Positions 1 to 9,521 of a stretch of 64,000 nt of DNA are shown one piece after another. The DNA lies in the NCBI RefSeq assembly GCF_029229925.1, contig NZ_CP107254.1, positions 992,001 through 1,056,000 of the forward strand, in the 5' to 3' direction. Source of the stretch: Halorhabdus sp. BNX81 (GTDB lineage Archaea; Halobacteriota; Halobacteria; Halobacteriales; Haloarculaceae). The notes under the pieces were generated by a model. The model did no database searches, was not told where the DNA came from, and saw only the letters and a program-made list of their open reading frames with translations. Positions within the stretch are counted from its first letter, which is position 1, and each line of letters begins with the position of its first letter. The position numbers were made by a program, and so were the translations under genes.

Positions 1-1
1 G

Positions 2-256
2 CTCTGGGCGCTCGCGGCAGGGTGCGTCGGCATCGTCGAGTACCAGGCCGAATCGAGCGCCCACGAGTTGATCGAGAACCATCCGCGGAGTTTCCACGTG
101 ACCGATCCTCAGGAACTCGCCGATGCGATCGTCTCGGCCGGCGACATCGAGCGACGGACGATCGACGACGCCTTCGAATCCTACGACAACGACGCGATCC
201 TGGAGTCGTATCTCGACCTTTATCGCCGAGTGCAGGAGTCTCACGGGTTGTTCTGA
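2..256 (+). CDS. Glycosyltransferase family 4, C-terminal fragment
   Basis: The reading frame is open from the window edge to a stop at 254-256, so only about 84 C-terminal residues are visible. They contain a GCVGIVEYQ stretch followed by an acidic pair and a DPQELADAI segment. That pattern fits the C-terminal Rossmann half of GT4 glycosyltransferases, where the donor nucleotide-sugar is bound and a late helix closes the active site. The internal TTG at 68 is not a start, because the family similarity continues upstream of it. The natural role would be transfer of a sugar to a lipid-linked or surface glycan, but acceptor and donor cannot be inferred. Family assignment is fairly sure; the N-terminal half lies outside the window. 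Confidence 0.7.
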   Translation, partial: LWALAAGCVGIVEYQAESSAHELIENHPRSFHVTDPQELADAIVSAGDIERRTIDDAFESYDNDAILESYLDLYRRVQESHGLF

Positions 257-411
257 CGTCGGTTACGGTTGCTATAGGTCCGATATCGCTTGGAGAACGA
301 TCGAGCCGTTTGTTTCAGGCCGCATATCTTGTACAGGTGGTTGCTCAGACTTCCCTGGCCGAATCGTCACAGCCAGACAAAGTATTTACCGAAGGCAGAT
401 TTTGAATCAAT

Positions 412-795
412 ATGGTAGGTCCCCTTTCACGAAGAGAGTACCTCCATTTATCAGGAGTAGCAGCGGTAGCCTTTTCGGGTTGTCTCGGGTTTGAGAATAA
501 CGATGTACCTGACTTAGCGATTTACAACTACCGGAATCAGGAAAGTACAATTACCACGGTGGTTACTCGACTTTCCGACAACCGGGAGATCCTAAACAAT
601 ACCATCACGATACCGAAAGATGGCAATCACGCATACGAAAATCCAATCAACAGCGAAGGGCTACATCAAATTCGGGTGTCCATTGAGGACGGCCACGAAG
701 ACCAGTATGAATGGAACACCCCCTCGGATGAAGCAAATGGCCTTCATATTACGATATATGAGGGAAATATAGAATTTAGTGAGGTTGTGGCGTGA
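412..795 (+). CDS. Small Tat-type lipoprotein of unknown function
   Basis: The 127-residue product begins with a twin-arginine signal (SRREYLHLSG) and a hydrophobic stretch ending in a lipobox (AFSGC), the usual haloarchaeal signature for Tat export and lipid anchoring on the outer face of the membrane. The mature part of about 100 residues is polar and probably beta-rich, with no catalytic motif I recognise. It resembles the many small haloarchaeal lipoproteins with an immunoglobulin-like or carboxypeptidase-regulatory-like fold. The gene is noticeably AT-richer than its neighbours, which hints at recent acquisition. It stands alone, with 155 bases upstream and 184 downstream that hold no other credible gene. 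Coding status is likely; function is unknown. Confidence 0.65.
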   Translation: MVGPLSRREYLHLSGVAAVAFSGCLGFENNDVPDLAIYNYRNQESTITTVVTRLSDNREILNNTITIPKDGNHAYENPINSEGLHQIRVSIEDGHEDQYEWNTPSDEANGLHITIYEGNIEFSEVVA

Positions 796-979
796 TTTCA
801 CAGTCCTGACCGGAAGCTCGGCTTGAGAGTGGACAAATTTGACACCATCCTCAAACTCACTTATTGCTGAGGTAGCCGAGTGGTACGCGAGGCTCTGTAC
901 CCGCCGATTCATCGACTGTCTGGGTGAGAAAATAATGTAGGGATTTCGATACGTTTCCCTTCACAGATATCTCACCGGA

Positions 980-3421
980 TCAATCCTCAAACGATCCGGG
1001 ATCGTCCGCTGCCTCCACGATGTCGACCGCTGCGACGTTCGCCGCCACGTCGTGCACCCGGATCACGTCCGCACCGCGCTCCGCGGCGAGTGCCGTCGCC
1101 GCCACCGTGGGCTCGTAACGCTCATCCGGGCCTCGATCGATCATCTCGAACATCGACTTGTGCGAGTGGCCGACCAGCAGCGGACAGCCGAGCGCTTCGA
1201 ACTCTCCGAGGCGATCGAGAACTTCGAAGTTCTCGGCGTCGGTCTTCCCGAAGCCCAGGCCGGGATCGACGAGGATCTGAGAGCGATCCAGACCGGCCTT
1301 CTCGGCGAGCAGGACACGCTCGGTCAACTCCTCGATGACGTCCTCGACCACGTCGTCGTAGTGGACCTCGTGGTCTGGATCGACCGGCGTGTCGATGGAG
1401 TGCATCACGACGATCGGGACGTCGTGTTCGGCGGCGAGGTGAGCCATCGCCGGGTCGTCGAGCCCGGTGACGTCGTTGAGGATGTCCGCGCCGGCCGCCA
1501 GGGCGGCCTCGGCGACGTCGACCTTCCGGGTGTCGATCGAGATAGTCATGTCCTCGCTTGCGAGGCGCTCGATCACTGGAACGACCCGATCGCGTTCCTC
1601 CTCGACTGGGACTGGGTCGGCTCCGGGGCGGGTGCTCTCGCCGCCGACGTCGACGATGTCGACGCCCGCCGCGATCATCTCCTCGGCGCGCTCGATCGCC
1701 TCGTCGACGGCGTTGTGCTCGCCGCCGTCGTGGAAGCTGTCGGGCGTGACGTTCAGGATGCCCATGACCGCGGTGCCATCCTCCCAGGGGTAGCCGCGCT
1801 CGTCCGGCGCGACGCCGATCTCGAGGGATTCTCTGATCTCGTCGGCAAAGGGCGAGAGGCCGTAGGGCTGGCCGTCGAGCTTCCCGGCGAGGCGCTTGAA
1901 CTGCGCGAGCGTGCCCATCATGACGGCGTCGACGTGCTCGCGATCCTGGTCCCCGAGGCCGGAGACCGCACACTCCCCGCCGAGCGAGAGCAGCTCCTCT
2001 TTGAGATACTGGGCTTGCCGTGGCTGGACGCGGGTCTTGAGCACGCGATGGACGCCCTTGCCACGCATCCGCCAGGTGCCGGCCTCGGTGACGTGGGCAC
2101 CTTCGAGGACCGCCTCGGCGTCGGGGATCGATTCGACGCGCTTGGGGACGTTCGGTCGCGTCCAGCGCGTCCGGGCCTCCCGGACGGCATAGAGCGATCC
2201 CGAGACGAGCACGGCGTCGTCCGGCCCGGCTGCGTCGAGCGTATCTGCGAGCGCGCCCGCGACATCCGAGCGCGTCCGGACGTCCGCTTCCGTCTCGGAT
2301 TCGAAAGCGTGGGCGACCACCTGCTCGTCCTCGGCGCGGTCGACGTCCGGGTGGGTGGCGGTGACGTGATCGGGAGCCGGAAGCGCGTCCGCGATGCCGT
2401 GGTGGTCCTTGTCGCACATCGCGCCGACGACCAGGTACAACTCGTCGTACTCGAAGGTGTCGAGCGTCTCGGCGACACGTTCGCAGCCGCCGGGATTGTG
2501 AGCGCCGTCGAGGACGACTAAGGGCTCGCGATCGAGCACCTCGAACCGGCCCGGCCAGTGGGCGCGACGCAGGCCGGTAGCCAGTGTTTCGTCAGCCACG
2601 TCGGCGACCTGTCGTGCGAGGGCGGCCGCGACACCGGCGTTGCGTGCCTGATGCTCGCCCAGCAGTGGGAGTCGCGTCTCGACGTGCCATTCTTGCCCCG
2701 ACAGCGTGATCGGACTCTCGATCCCGTCGCGTCCCCCGTGCTCGACCGTCAGGTCGGCGTCCTCGTCCGGGCTCCCTATACGAATGACGTCCTCGACTTC
2801 GTCGTGGATGGCAGCCAGCGCGTCGCCGGTCGCGGCCGTCACGAGCGGCGCGTCCGTGGGGGCGACGGCAGCCTTGTCCCGGGCGATCTCGTCGACGGTA
2901 TCGCCCAGGAGGTCGGTGTGTTCGAGCGTGACGCTCGTGACGGCGCTCGCGATCGGGTCGACGACGCTCGTGGCGTCGTAGCGTCCCCCGATCCCCACTT
3001 CGAGGATGGCGACGTCGACGTTCTGGCGGTCGAACTCCCAGCACGCCAGCGCGGTCAGCGTCTCGAAGAACGTCGGCGAGTCGCCGGCTGCGGCCCGGTC
3101 GGTGGCGTAGGGCTCGACTTCCTCGATGAATTCGACGAGCGCCGCTTTCGGAATCTTCCGGCCATTCACCCGGACGCGCTCGCGAACGTCGTCGAGATGC
3201 GGCGAGGTGTACAGCCCCACGTCGAGGCCCGCCTCTCTGAGGACGGCTTCGAGCATCCGTGCGGTCGAGCCTTTGCCGTTCGACCCGGCGATCTGGACGG
3301 CCGAGATCGACTCGTGTGGATCGTCCAGTGCCGCAAGTAACTCGCGAGTGGCGTCAGTCCCCGGTCTGGGGGCAAACCGCCGCAGATCGAAGAGAAAGTT
3401 TGCGGCCTCGTGATAGTGCAT
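980..3421 (-). CDS. folCP: Bifunctional folylpolyglutamate/dihydrofolate synthase - dihydropteroate synthase
   Basis: This 813-residue fusion carries two steps of folate synthesis. Residues 1 to about 420 are a Mur-ligase-type FolC, with an ATP loop (GSNGKGST, residues 46-53) and a late DGAHNPGG motif. Residues from about 550 are a TIM-barrel FolP, opening with MGILNVTPDSFHDGG and continuing with GGESTRPGA and DPGLGFGK. FolP condenses the pterin pyrophosphate with p-aminobenzoate, and FolC adds glutamate. The order FolC then FolP is the known haloarchaeal arrangement. A linker of about 110 residues (roughly 430-540) belongs to neither standard domain. Upstream, CCTAAAAC lies about 30 bases before the ATG, so the mRNA is probably leaderless. 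It stands as a single gene. Confidence 0.93.
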   Translation of the reverse strand: MHYHEAANFLFDLRRFAPRPGTDATRELLAALDDPHESISAVQIAGSNGKGSTARMLEAVLREAGLDVGLYTSPHLDDVRERVRVNGRKIPKAALVEFIEEVEPYATDRAAAGDSPTFFETLTALACWEFDRQNVDVAILEVGIGGRYDATSVVDPIASAVTSVTLEHTDLLGDTVDEIARDKAAVAPTDAPLVTAATGDALAAIHDEVEDVIRIGSPDEDADLTVEHGGRDGIESPITLSGQEWHVETRLPLLGEHQARNAGVAAALARQVADVADETLATGLRRAHWPGRFEVLDREPLVVLDGAHNPGGCERVAETLDTFEYDELYLVVGAMCDKDHHGIADALPAPDHVTATHPDVDRAEDEQVVAHAFESETEADVRTRSDVAGALADTLDAAGPDDAVLVSGSLYAVREARTRWTRPNVPKRVESIPDAEAVLEGAHVTEAGTWRMRGKGVHRVLKTRVQPRQAQYLKEELLSLGGECAVSGLGDQDREHVDAVMMGTLAQFKRLAGKLDGQPYGLSPFADEIRESLEIGVAPDERGYPWEDGTAVMGILNVTPDSFHDGGEHNAVDEAIERAEEMIAAGVDIVDVGGESTRPGADPVPVEEERDRVVPVIERLASEDMTISIDTRKVDVAEAALAAGADILNDVTGLDDPAMAHLAAEHDVPIVVMHSIDTPVDPDHEVHYDDVVEDVIEELTERVLLAEKAGLDRSQILVDPGLGFGKTDAENFEVLDRLGEFEALGCPLLVGHSHKSMFEMIDRGPDERYEPTVAATALAAERGADVIRVHDVAANVAAVDIVEAADDPGSFED

Positions 3422-3508
3422 ATCTGTGGGAACCGGTCCGGCGCGTTTTAGGTTATCGGAGTCTGTCGGCTCTCGAAACAGCGGATTGACATCCGGGGCT
3501 CGGGCTTC

Positions 3509-4936
3509 TCAGTCGTCCGCCTTCGGCAATTCGATCCGTATTTGTCCGGCGTCCGGAGACGTGACGGCCGTGTTGTCGACAAGGCTTTCGTTGCCCAACA
3601 GGAGCACGGTTATTCGGTCGGTTGGACTGTGGAGGGTCGCCGTGGCGTTTCCGAGCGACCAGCCCTTCTCCAGTCGGTCGCCACGTTCGTCGAGGAAGTT
3701 CCGGAGCGCCCGCTCGAACTCCGTCGCGTTCGCCGCGTCGTCCCATCGGAACGTCCAGGCGTAACTCGAATCACCCCCTGACGTCGGCCGGAGATAATAC
3801 AATCGATCGACTCCCCAGCCGGCGGCCGCTTCAGCCGCCCGATCTGGAGCGACGCCGTTCTCCAGAGCGTACCGGACGAACGCCTCGCCGAGCCGATCGG
3901 AGCCGCCGGACCGCCAGGCTCCGCTCGCATTGACGGTAACGTTCAGCTCCGCGGGTGGTTCCGCATCCGGCGCGTATCCGTGGATGACCTGCTCGCTCGT
4001 CCGTGGTGGGTTCTCGAAGACAGTATCGAGGTCGGCAGGATCGTCGATTCGGTCAGCCACGTATCGGTAGCCAAAGGCGTACTGGCTGAAGCCGTATCGG
4101 TCGATCTCACCGGGCGACACTGCCGCAAGGAGCCGGTCGTACAGCGGGGCCGTCGGCTCGGTTCGGTTGCCGTGCCGGGAGAGGTAGGCGTCCGTCGTTA
4201 GAATCGTCGCTCCCTCACGGACCGCCCGCACGACGTAGCGCTCGTCGGTAGTCCGGCCAAGCTTCGACTGGAGGGTCGTGACGCGGTCCAATCTGAGGTT
4301 GATGTAGTGGCCGAACTCGTGGGCGAGGACCCACTCGGTACTTCCCGGATCGCCGTCCGGACTCTTCAGAATGTAGATGAACCCGCTGTTGAACGTGAGG
4401 CCGTTCTCCATGCGCTCGAACGCAGTCCCGTTCAGTCCCTCGCCCGGCTCGAGACCCAGAAGCTCGTAGAATCGGGGGACTCCGGCGGTACCGCCGCCGA
4501 GGACGTCCGCAAGCTCGCTCTCGTTTTCGAGGACGGTCACCTGTTCGGGCGCGGTTACGTCGCCAGCCATGACGTCCCGGACGTCAGCGAAAATACGATC
4601 GGCGGACAGCGACAGGTTCCCACCCGCAACGGCGATGGAGTTGTTCCCGTCAGTCTCGTTCGGCGGTGGAGATTCTGTCGTTTCGGCAGGCGTCGATGTC
4701 GGTGACGCGGAGTCTGTCGGCTTCGTTCGGTCGGTATCGGCTGTGTGTGTCTCTGTGGGCTCTGGTTCGGCAGTGTCGGCGTGACTGTCCGACGGCGATA
4801 CGTCCGGGTTTCCGGTCCCGGTTCCGTCGGGACCGATCACGGGGGCCTGACAGCCGGCGAGGGCGACGAGTGCAGTCACCACGGCGAGGACGACCGTTCG
4901 TTTTCCCCGTCGCGGAGACATCGCTGACCGAGGCAT
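3509..4936 (-). CDS. Lipoprotein with zinc-protease-like HEFGH motif (Hvo_1808-like family)
   Basis: The 475-residue product starts with a basic stretch, a hydrophobic segment and a lipobox (VALAGC), then a Ser/Thr/Glu-rich linker to about residue 110, so it is an exported lipid-anchored protein. A WVLAHEFGHYINL segment near residue 209 matches the HExxH zinc-binding motif of metallopeptidases, and the folded domain has several Asn-x-Thr/Ser sites suited to archaeal N-glycosylation. The overall pattern resembles the haloarchaeal Hvo_1808 surface protein family, but I recognise that from memory only. An in-frame ATG five codons downstream is an alternative start. Whether it is an active protease is unproven, as the third zinc ligand cannot be assigned by eye. 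Confidence 0.6.
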   Translation of the reverse strand: MPRSAMSPRRGKRTVVLAVVTALVALAGCQAPVIGPDGTGTGNPDVSPSDSHADTAEPEPTETHTADTDRTKPTDSASPTSTPAETTESPPPNETDGNNSIAVAGGNLSLSADRIFADVRDVMAGDVTAPEQVTVLENESELADVLGGGTAGVPRFYELLGLEPGEGLNGTAFERMENGLTFNSGFIYILKSPDGDPGSTEWVLAHEFGHYINLRLDRVTTLQSKLGRTTDERYVVRAVREGATILTTDAYLSRHGNRTEPTAPLYDRLLAAVSPGEIDRYGFSQYAFGYRYVADRIDDPADLDTVFENPPRTSEQVIHGYAPDAEPPAELNVTVNASGAWRSGGSDRLGEAFVRYALENGVAPDRAAEAAAGWGVDRLYYLRPTSGGDSSYAWTFRWDDAANATEFERALRNFLDERGDRLEKGWSLGNATATLHSPTDRITVLLLGNESLVDNTAVTSPDAGQIRIELPKADD

Positions 4937-4950
4937 GTTCTCTCGCTCTC

Positions 4951-5820
4951 TCAGTTGGCGGTGCTGTTCAACGACACGGCCGAGTCAGCTCCGTCAGGGA
5001 GTGTTACAGTCACTTCCTCATACGATAACTCGGTCGTGATCGTCCGCTCGAAGTCGACGGGCTGGCCCTGGATCGTCTGCGTGCCGATGACCGTCCGATC
5101 GACACGGAGCGGGCGTTTCGTCTCGGTATCGATCCAGAATGTCGACGTCACGTTGGTCCCTGCAGAGACAGCCTGGGAGGCGTTGGCCGACAGGTTGAGG
5201 CTGGATCGAATCGCGTCGTTTAACTTGGTGGTGTTGACGTCGGCCGCGACGCGATAGGTCTCGGTCCCGTCGACGGTTGTCGCCTCGACCGAAGAAAGCG
5301 AGGCACTGTCGAGCGTAAATTCGTACCGCCAGAGTTGATCGCGCAAGTTGAACTGTTGCGTAAAGTTCTCCGAAACGTTCTCCGTGACCCATTCGGAGCC
5401 GTACCGCTGGACGTACTGATCGCTTCGCTGATAGAGACGCTCGTCGGAGAGATACGTATCGATCACCGTTTCCGTGCCCAACTGCGTCACTGTCCGATGG
5501 GATTCCAGTGCTTTCGCGTCTCGATTTGCCGCGTATTCGATCTCGATGTTCGTCGTCACCTCCTGGTTGTTCGTCGTCTGTACCGTGGTGACGTTCTGGG
5601 CCATTCGATAGGAGACGACGTCGCTCATCGCCTCGATCGTGTCCGCCTGTAGGGTCGCCGTATCGATCTGGACAGGAGTGGTGGTCTCTACCGGTTCGGT
5701 AGTCGACTCAGTCGGTTCAGACGTTTCGATCGGCGTGTCTGTATCAGTCGTTTCCCCACTGCACCCCGCGAGGACCACGAGGCCGGCGAGGGCCAGGAGG
5801 ACAAGCCATTTTCTTCGCAT
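4951..5820 (-). CDS. Lipoprotein, LppX/LolA-like haloarchaeal family
   Basis: A 289-residue exported lipoprotein. A short basic N-terminus and leucine-rich segment end in the lipobox VLAGC, followed by a Thr/Glu-rich low-complexity linker of about 35 residues. The remainder alternates hydrophobic and polar residues, with repeated Asn-x-Thr/Ser sequons and stretches such as LDSASLSSVEATTVDG. This suggests the curved beta-sheet of the LppX/LolA family, which carries lipids or other hydrophobic molecules. It lies 14 bases upstream of the next lipoprotein gene on the same strand, so the two may be co-transcribed. A T-rich element (CTTTTTAGG) lies 30-38 bases before the ATG. The family call is tentative and its ligand is unknown. 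Confidence 0.6.
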   Translation of the reverse strand: MRRKWLVLLALAGLVVLAGCSGETTDTDTPIETSEPTESTTEPVETTTPVQIDTATLQADTIEAMSDVVSYRMAQNVTTVQTTNNQEVTTNIEIEYAANRDAKALESHRTVTQLGTETVIDTYLSDERLYQRSDQYVQRYGSEWVTENVSENFTQQFNLRDQLWRYEFTLDSASLSSVEATTVDGTETYRVAADVNTTKLNDAIRSSLNLSANASQAVSAGTNVTSTFWIDTETKRPLRVDRTVIGTQTIQGQPVDFERTITTELSYEEVTVTLPDGADSAVSLNSTAN

Positions 5821-5953
5821 CAGTCTACGTAATCCTCTCCGTCAAATACCTAAAAAGGATCGTATTTCTATTCTATCGAAACGGTTGCCACGTCGTTTCC
5901 AATCCCGCGCTACAGGTAGACCGAAGCCGCTGGCGATCAGGGATTTCTCTCCG

Positions 5954-7534
5954 CTAGTCGTGCCGGAACGCTCGCGAGCCGGTGAATACCATCGCGATGT
6001 CGAGTTCGTCGGCCCGCTCGATCACGTCGTCGTCGTTGACGCTGCCCCCAGGCTGGATGACCGCCTCGATGCCTGCCTCGTCGGCCGCGTCGATGCCGTC
6101 CGGGAACGGGAAGAAGGCATCGGAGGCCATCACGGCCCCGTCGGCATCTTTGCCCTCGGCGTCACTCGCGGCCTTCATCTTCGCGATCTCGACGGCGTCG
6201 ACCCGGGAGACTTGCCCGGCACCGACGCCGACGGTTTCCGTCCCTTTCGCGAAGACGATCGCGTTGGACTTGACGTGTTTGATCGTCTGCCAGGCAAAGC
6301 GCATCGCTTCGAGCTGTTCGTCGGTCGGCTCGCGCTCGGTGACCACTTCGAGATCGTCCTCGGTGACTGTCTGGAGGTCCCGATCCTGAACCAATCGGCC
6401 GCCGACGATCGGCTTCTCGGTCAGGGGGTCCGTGGGATCGTACTGGTTGCTGACATCCAACACGCGGAGATTGTCCTTCTCGAAGAGCACGTCCAACGCG
6501 TCGTCGGTGTACCCCGGCGCGACGACGACCTCCTTGAACGACTCGATGATCTGTTCGGCCGTTGCGGCGTCACACTCACGATTGAGGGCGACGATGCCGC
6601 CGAAGGCGCTCTTGGGATCGGTCGCCAGCGCATCGGCGTAGGCCTCGCTGATCGAGTCGGCGACCGCACAGCCCGCCGGGTTGGTGTGCTTGATGACTGC
6701 GCAGGCAGGATCGTCGAATTCCTTGACGAGGTTGAGGGCCGCGTCGGTGTCGTTGTAGTTGTTGTAGCCCATCCCCTTCGCCCCGTCGTTGAGCTGGGGG
6801 GCGTCGACGACGTTCGCTTCCTCACAGGTTCGATCCGCGTACAGCGCGGCGTCCTGATGGGGGTTCTCGCCGTAGCGCAACTCCCGGACGCGGTCGTCGC
6901 TCTCGATCCGGCGCTCGGGATAGGCTCCGCCGTCGTCGCCTTCGACGGCGACCGTGCCTTCCTCCCAGTCGATTTCGACGCGATCCTCGGCGAACCACTG
7001 GATCGCACGGGGATAGGCTGTGAACTCGCCCTCGTAGAGGACGCGCTCCTTGAGATCCTCGACGGTGTCGCCCTCCCGGACGGGGACCGGCTCCTGGGTG
7101 ACGATCGGGCCGTCGTCGACGCTCTCGTCCACGACGTGGACGGTACAGCCCGTCATGCTGACCCCTGCGTCGAGAACGTCCTCGTGAACGTCCATGCCCT
7201 TGAACGCGGGCAGGAGTGCGGGATGGACGTTCAGTGTTGTCGGTGTCTCCTCGAGAATCGTCTCCGTCAGGATCCGCATGTATCCGTCGAGGGCGACCAG
7301 ATCGAACTCGTAATCGGCGAGTGCTTCGAGGACGCGTTGCTCGTGGGCTTCACGTGACTCGCTCGCCTCGTGCTCGACGACTTCCGTCGGGATACCGCGA
7401 TCCTGGGCTTTCTCCAGGACGGGTGCGTCGGCGTCGTTCGTCAGGACGACGGACAACTCGGCCCCTCCCGGCGTGCGGTCGGCGAGGTTCATGAGGTTGC
7501 GACCTCTGTTCGAGGCCATTCCGGCTACCTTCAT
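5954..7534 (-). CDS. purNH: Fused GAR formyltransferase - AICAR formyltransferase
   Basis: A two-domain purine enzyme of about 526 residues. The N-terminal 190 or so residues form a formyltransferase domain with the triad motifs LNVHPALLPAFKG and, after it, a conserved Asp in DESVDDGP. They correspond to PurN, which formylates GAR using 10-formyl-THF. The remainder, opening with RYGENPHQ and including KHTNPAG and QPGGSVND, is the AICAR transformylase half of PurH. The IMP cyclohydrolase (MGS-like) half of bacterial PurH is absent, as in archaea that use PurO for that step. I chose the ATG at 7534 because residues before MKVAGMASNRG in the longer frame are unlike the family and the Rossmann strand begins there. 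Confidence 0.9.
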   Translation of the reverse strand: MKVAGMASNRGRNLMNLADRTPGGAELSVVLTNDADAPVLEKAQDRGIPTEVVEHEASESREAHEQRVLEALADYEFDLVALDGYMRILTETILEETPTTLNVHPALLPAFKGMDVHEDVLDAGVSMTGCTVHVVDESVDDGPIVTQEPVPVREGDTVEDLKERVLYEGEFTAYPRAIQWFAEDRVEIDWEEGTVAVEGDDGGAYPERRIESDDRVRELRYGENPHQDAALYADRTCEEANVVDAPQLNDGAKGMGYNNYNDTDAALNLVKEFDDPACAVIKHTNPAGCAVADSISEAYADALATDPKSAFGGIVALNRECDAATAEQIIESFKEVVVAPGYTDDALDVLFEKDNLRVLDVSNQYDPTDPLTEKPIVGGRLVQDRDLQTVTEDDLEVVTEREPTDEQLEAMRFAWQTIKHVKSNAIVFAKGTETVGVGAGQVSRVDAVEIAKMKAASDAEGKDADGAVMASDAFFPFPDGIDAADEAGIEAVIQPGGSVNDDDVIERADELDIAMVFTGSRAFRHD

Positions 7535-7635
7535 GTGCGAGGAGGGGACGGCACGGAGCAAAGTAGTTGCGGAACGTCGGAGTCTTGAAAATCTGAACGC
7601 TGTCGACACGACCCGAAGCGAAGACCGACTCTGCG

Positions 7636-8019
7636 TTATTCGAGATCGAACGCGATGTAGCGCTCGCCGTTCGTCTCGCTGACGTCAGTGCCGATCGAGA
7701 CGGTGTCGCCGACCTCCACGTCTTCGCTGTCGGCGCGAACCTGACCGGTCAGGCGGACGTCGCCGAACTCGGCGATCCCGAGGACGAACGGCACGTCGTC
7801 GGCGAACTCCGGCGTCGGGACGTGCGTGACGTTGTACGTCAGCAGCTCGCCCGTCTCGGCCAGCGGTGCCTCGCCGAGGTCGTCGGTTGCACATTCCGGG
7901 CAGAGTCGCCGCGGCGGCAGTGAGGCGTGGCCGTTCGCACATTCGACGTAGTAGGGCTCGCCCTCCTCCAAGGCGTCCATGAAGTCGTCGTAGCCATCGT
8001 CACGGACTTCGTCGCTCAT
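7636..8019 (-). CDS. Zn-ribbon/OB-fold (DUF35) subunit of a thiolase
   Basis: The product has 127 residues. It opens with a rubredoxin-like zinc ribbon whose Cys residues fall in ECANGH and CPECATD, and continues as an OB fold (PFVLGIAEFGDVRLTG). Proteins of this DUF35 type bind acyl-CoA or act as the small subunit of archaeal thiolases and HMG-CoA synthase complexes. Its start overlaps the stop of the thiolase gene by four bases, so the two are translationally coupled and almost certainly form one complex. In Haloferax mediterranei a comparable catalytic-plus-OB-fold pair has been described as a two-subunit beta-ketothiolase; extension to this pair is by analogy. Confidence 0.85.
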   Translation of the reverse strand: MSDEVRDDGYDDFMDALEEGEPYYVECANGHASLPPRRLCPECATDDLGEAPLAETGELLTYNVTHVPTPEFADDVPFVLGIAEFGDVRLTGQVRADSEDVEVGDTVSIGTDVSETNGERYIAFDLE

Positions 8020-9179
8020 TGTTCCACCTCCAGAACGTGCACGACAGCTGAAGCCACTGTCCCACCGGCGTTGTGCGTGAGTCCGACTTCGGCGTCTTCC
8101 ACGACGTCACTGTTGACGTGATCACCGCGGAACAGCTTCGTCATCTCACTGATCTGGGCGAGCCCGGTCGCGCCGACCGGGTGCCCCTTGGCTTTCAGGC
8201 CCCCCGAGAGATTGACGGGCAACTCGCCGTCGGCAGTCGTCTCGCCCTCGCGGGCGGCGGTGATCGCTTCGCCTTCGTCGTAGAGTCCCAATCCTTCGAG
8301 CGCCAGGACTTCAGCGATCGTAAAGCAGTCGTGGACCTCGAGGAAGTCGACGTCGTCTGCGTCGATGCCGGCGTCGGTGTAGGCTTCCGCGGCGGCGTCG
8401 GCCGTCGCGGGCGTCCAGGTGATCGAGTCGCGGTGCTGGAGCGCGAGATCGTCGGTCCCCTGGCCGGTGCCCGTGATCGATACCGGCGCGTCGAGGTCGT
8501 GCTCGGCGGCATAGTCTTCGCTGACGATGATCGCCGCGGCCGCGCCGTCGGTGATCGGACTCGCGTCAAAGAGTCCCAGCGGATCGGCGACCGGGAACGC
8601 GTCGAGGACCTTCTCGATCGTGATCTCGGTCTGGTACTGGGCAAGCGGGTTGTTCGCGGCGTTCGCGTGGTTCTTGACCGCGATCTCGGCGAGGTCCTCG
8701 CGGTCGCCGCCGTGGGTCTCGAAGTATCGCTTCGCCATTAGGGCGTACGCGCCGGGGAAGGTGATCCCGTGTTTGATTTCCCAGAGATCGTCGGCCGCGA
8801 CCGAGAGCCCGCCGGTCGCGCCGGTGGTTCCCATGTTGTGCATCCGCTCGACCCCGCCGACGAGGACGATGTCGGCAGTGCCGGCACGCACAGCCTGAAT
8901 GCCCTGTCGGACGGCCATCCCGCCCGAGGCACAGGCGCTTTCGACGCGCGTTGCAGGGACGTCCAACCCGAGCATTTTGGCCATCAACGGACCCATGTGG
9001 CCCTGGCGCTCGGAGAGTTCACCCATGAAATTCCCGAGATAGAGCGCGTCGATCTCTCCGCGGTCGATTCCCGCGTCTTCGATTGCTGTCTCGCCGGCTT
9101 CGGCGAACAGATCCCGACCCGTCCGGTCGGCCATTTCGCCGAACTTCGTCATTCCGACTCCAGCGATCGGTGTGGACAT
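8016..9179 (-). CDS. Thiolase (acetyl-CoA acetyltransferase-like), catalytic subunit
   Basis: A 387-residue thiolase-superfamily enzyme that forms or cleaves a 3-ketoacyl-CoA. The likely nucleophile is Cys83 in ESACASGG. The two His-containing motifs are VHDCFTIAE and GGLKAKGHPVGATG, and the C-terminal THNAGGT follows. The layout is closer to the SCP2/archaeal thiolases than to classical PhaA. I chose the ATG at 9179 because it gives the usual STPIAGVGMT N-terminus, and a GGAGG ribosome-binding sequence sits about 10 bases before it with a TATA-like AAATATAT further up. It is the first gene of a two-gene operon with the OB-fold subunit. Degradation of fatty or branched acids and PHA precursor supply are both possible roles. 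Confidence 0.88.
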   Translation of the reverse strand: MSTPIAGVGMTKFGEMADRTGRDLFAEAGETAIEDAGIDRGEIDALYLGNFMGELSERQGHMGPLMAKMLGLDVPATRVESACASGGMAVRQGIQAVRAGTADIVLVGGVERMHNMGTTGATGGLSVAADDLWEIKHGITFPGAYALMAKRYFETHGGDREDLAEIAVKNHANAANNPLAQYQTEITIEKVLDAFPVADPLGLFDASPITDGAAAAIIVSEDYAAEHDLDAPVSITGTGQGTDDLALQHRDSITWTPATADAAAEAYTDAGIDADDVDFLEVHDCFTIAEVLALEGLGLYDEGEAITAAREGETTADGELPVNLSGGLKAKGHPVGATGLAQISEMTKLFRGDHVNSDVVEDAEVGLTHNAGGTVASAVVHVLEVEQ

Positions 9180-9521
9180 ATATTTGTGATCCTCCGTTCG
9201 GTCACTCGTACGTCTCAGTGATATATTTTGAGTCCGACGGTTGTCGAACATTCACCGGTAAAACCGGTAGACGACGCCTCGGTCAATCGTTCCCCGCTGG
9301 AGACGAATGGGAGTGTCCGGTCACGTCACCGGCATTTTGCCCACCCCCGACGATTGTAGTAGCCCACACGGCCGCCCGTTCACTGACGGGTCCCGAGCGC
9401 AACCTCTACATATTGCGGAACCGTCATATCCCGGAAAAACACGTTGGGAAACGGGCTATACCGGGCCAAATTGAGCCTAACAACAGCTAATTAAACCCGT
9501 GTTCCGTACCGCCGTACATCA

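Noticed and set aside
868-900. tRNA-like D-arm sequence (GGTAGCCGAGTGGTACGCG)
   Set aside because: It resembles the 5' part of a tRNA-Leu/Ser, but no anticodon stem, T arm or matching 3' acceptor follows, so it is not called as a tRNA.
1052-2521. Large plus-strand frame opposite folCP (489 codons)
   Set aside because: It is the complement of a well-supported gene, a usual effect of high GC at third codon positions.
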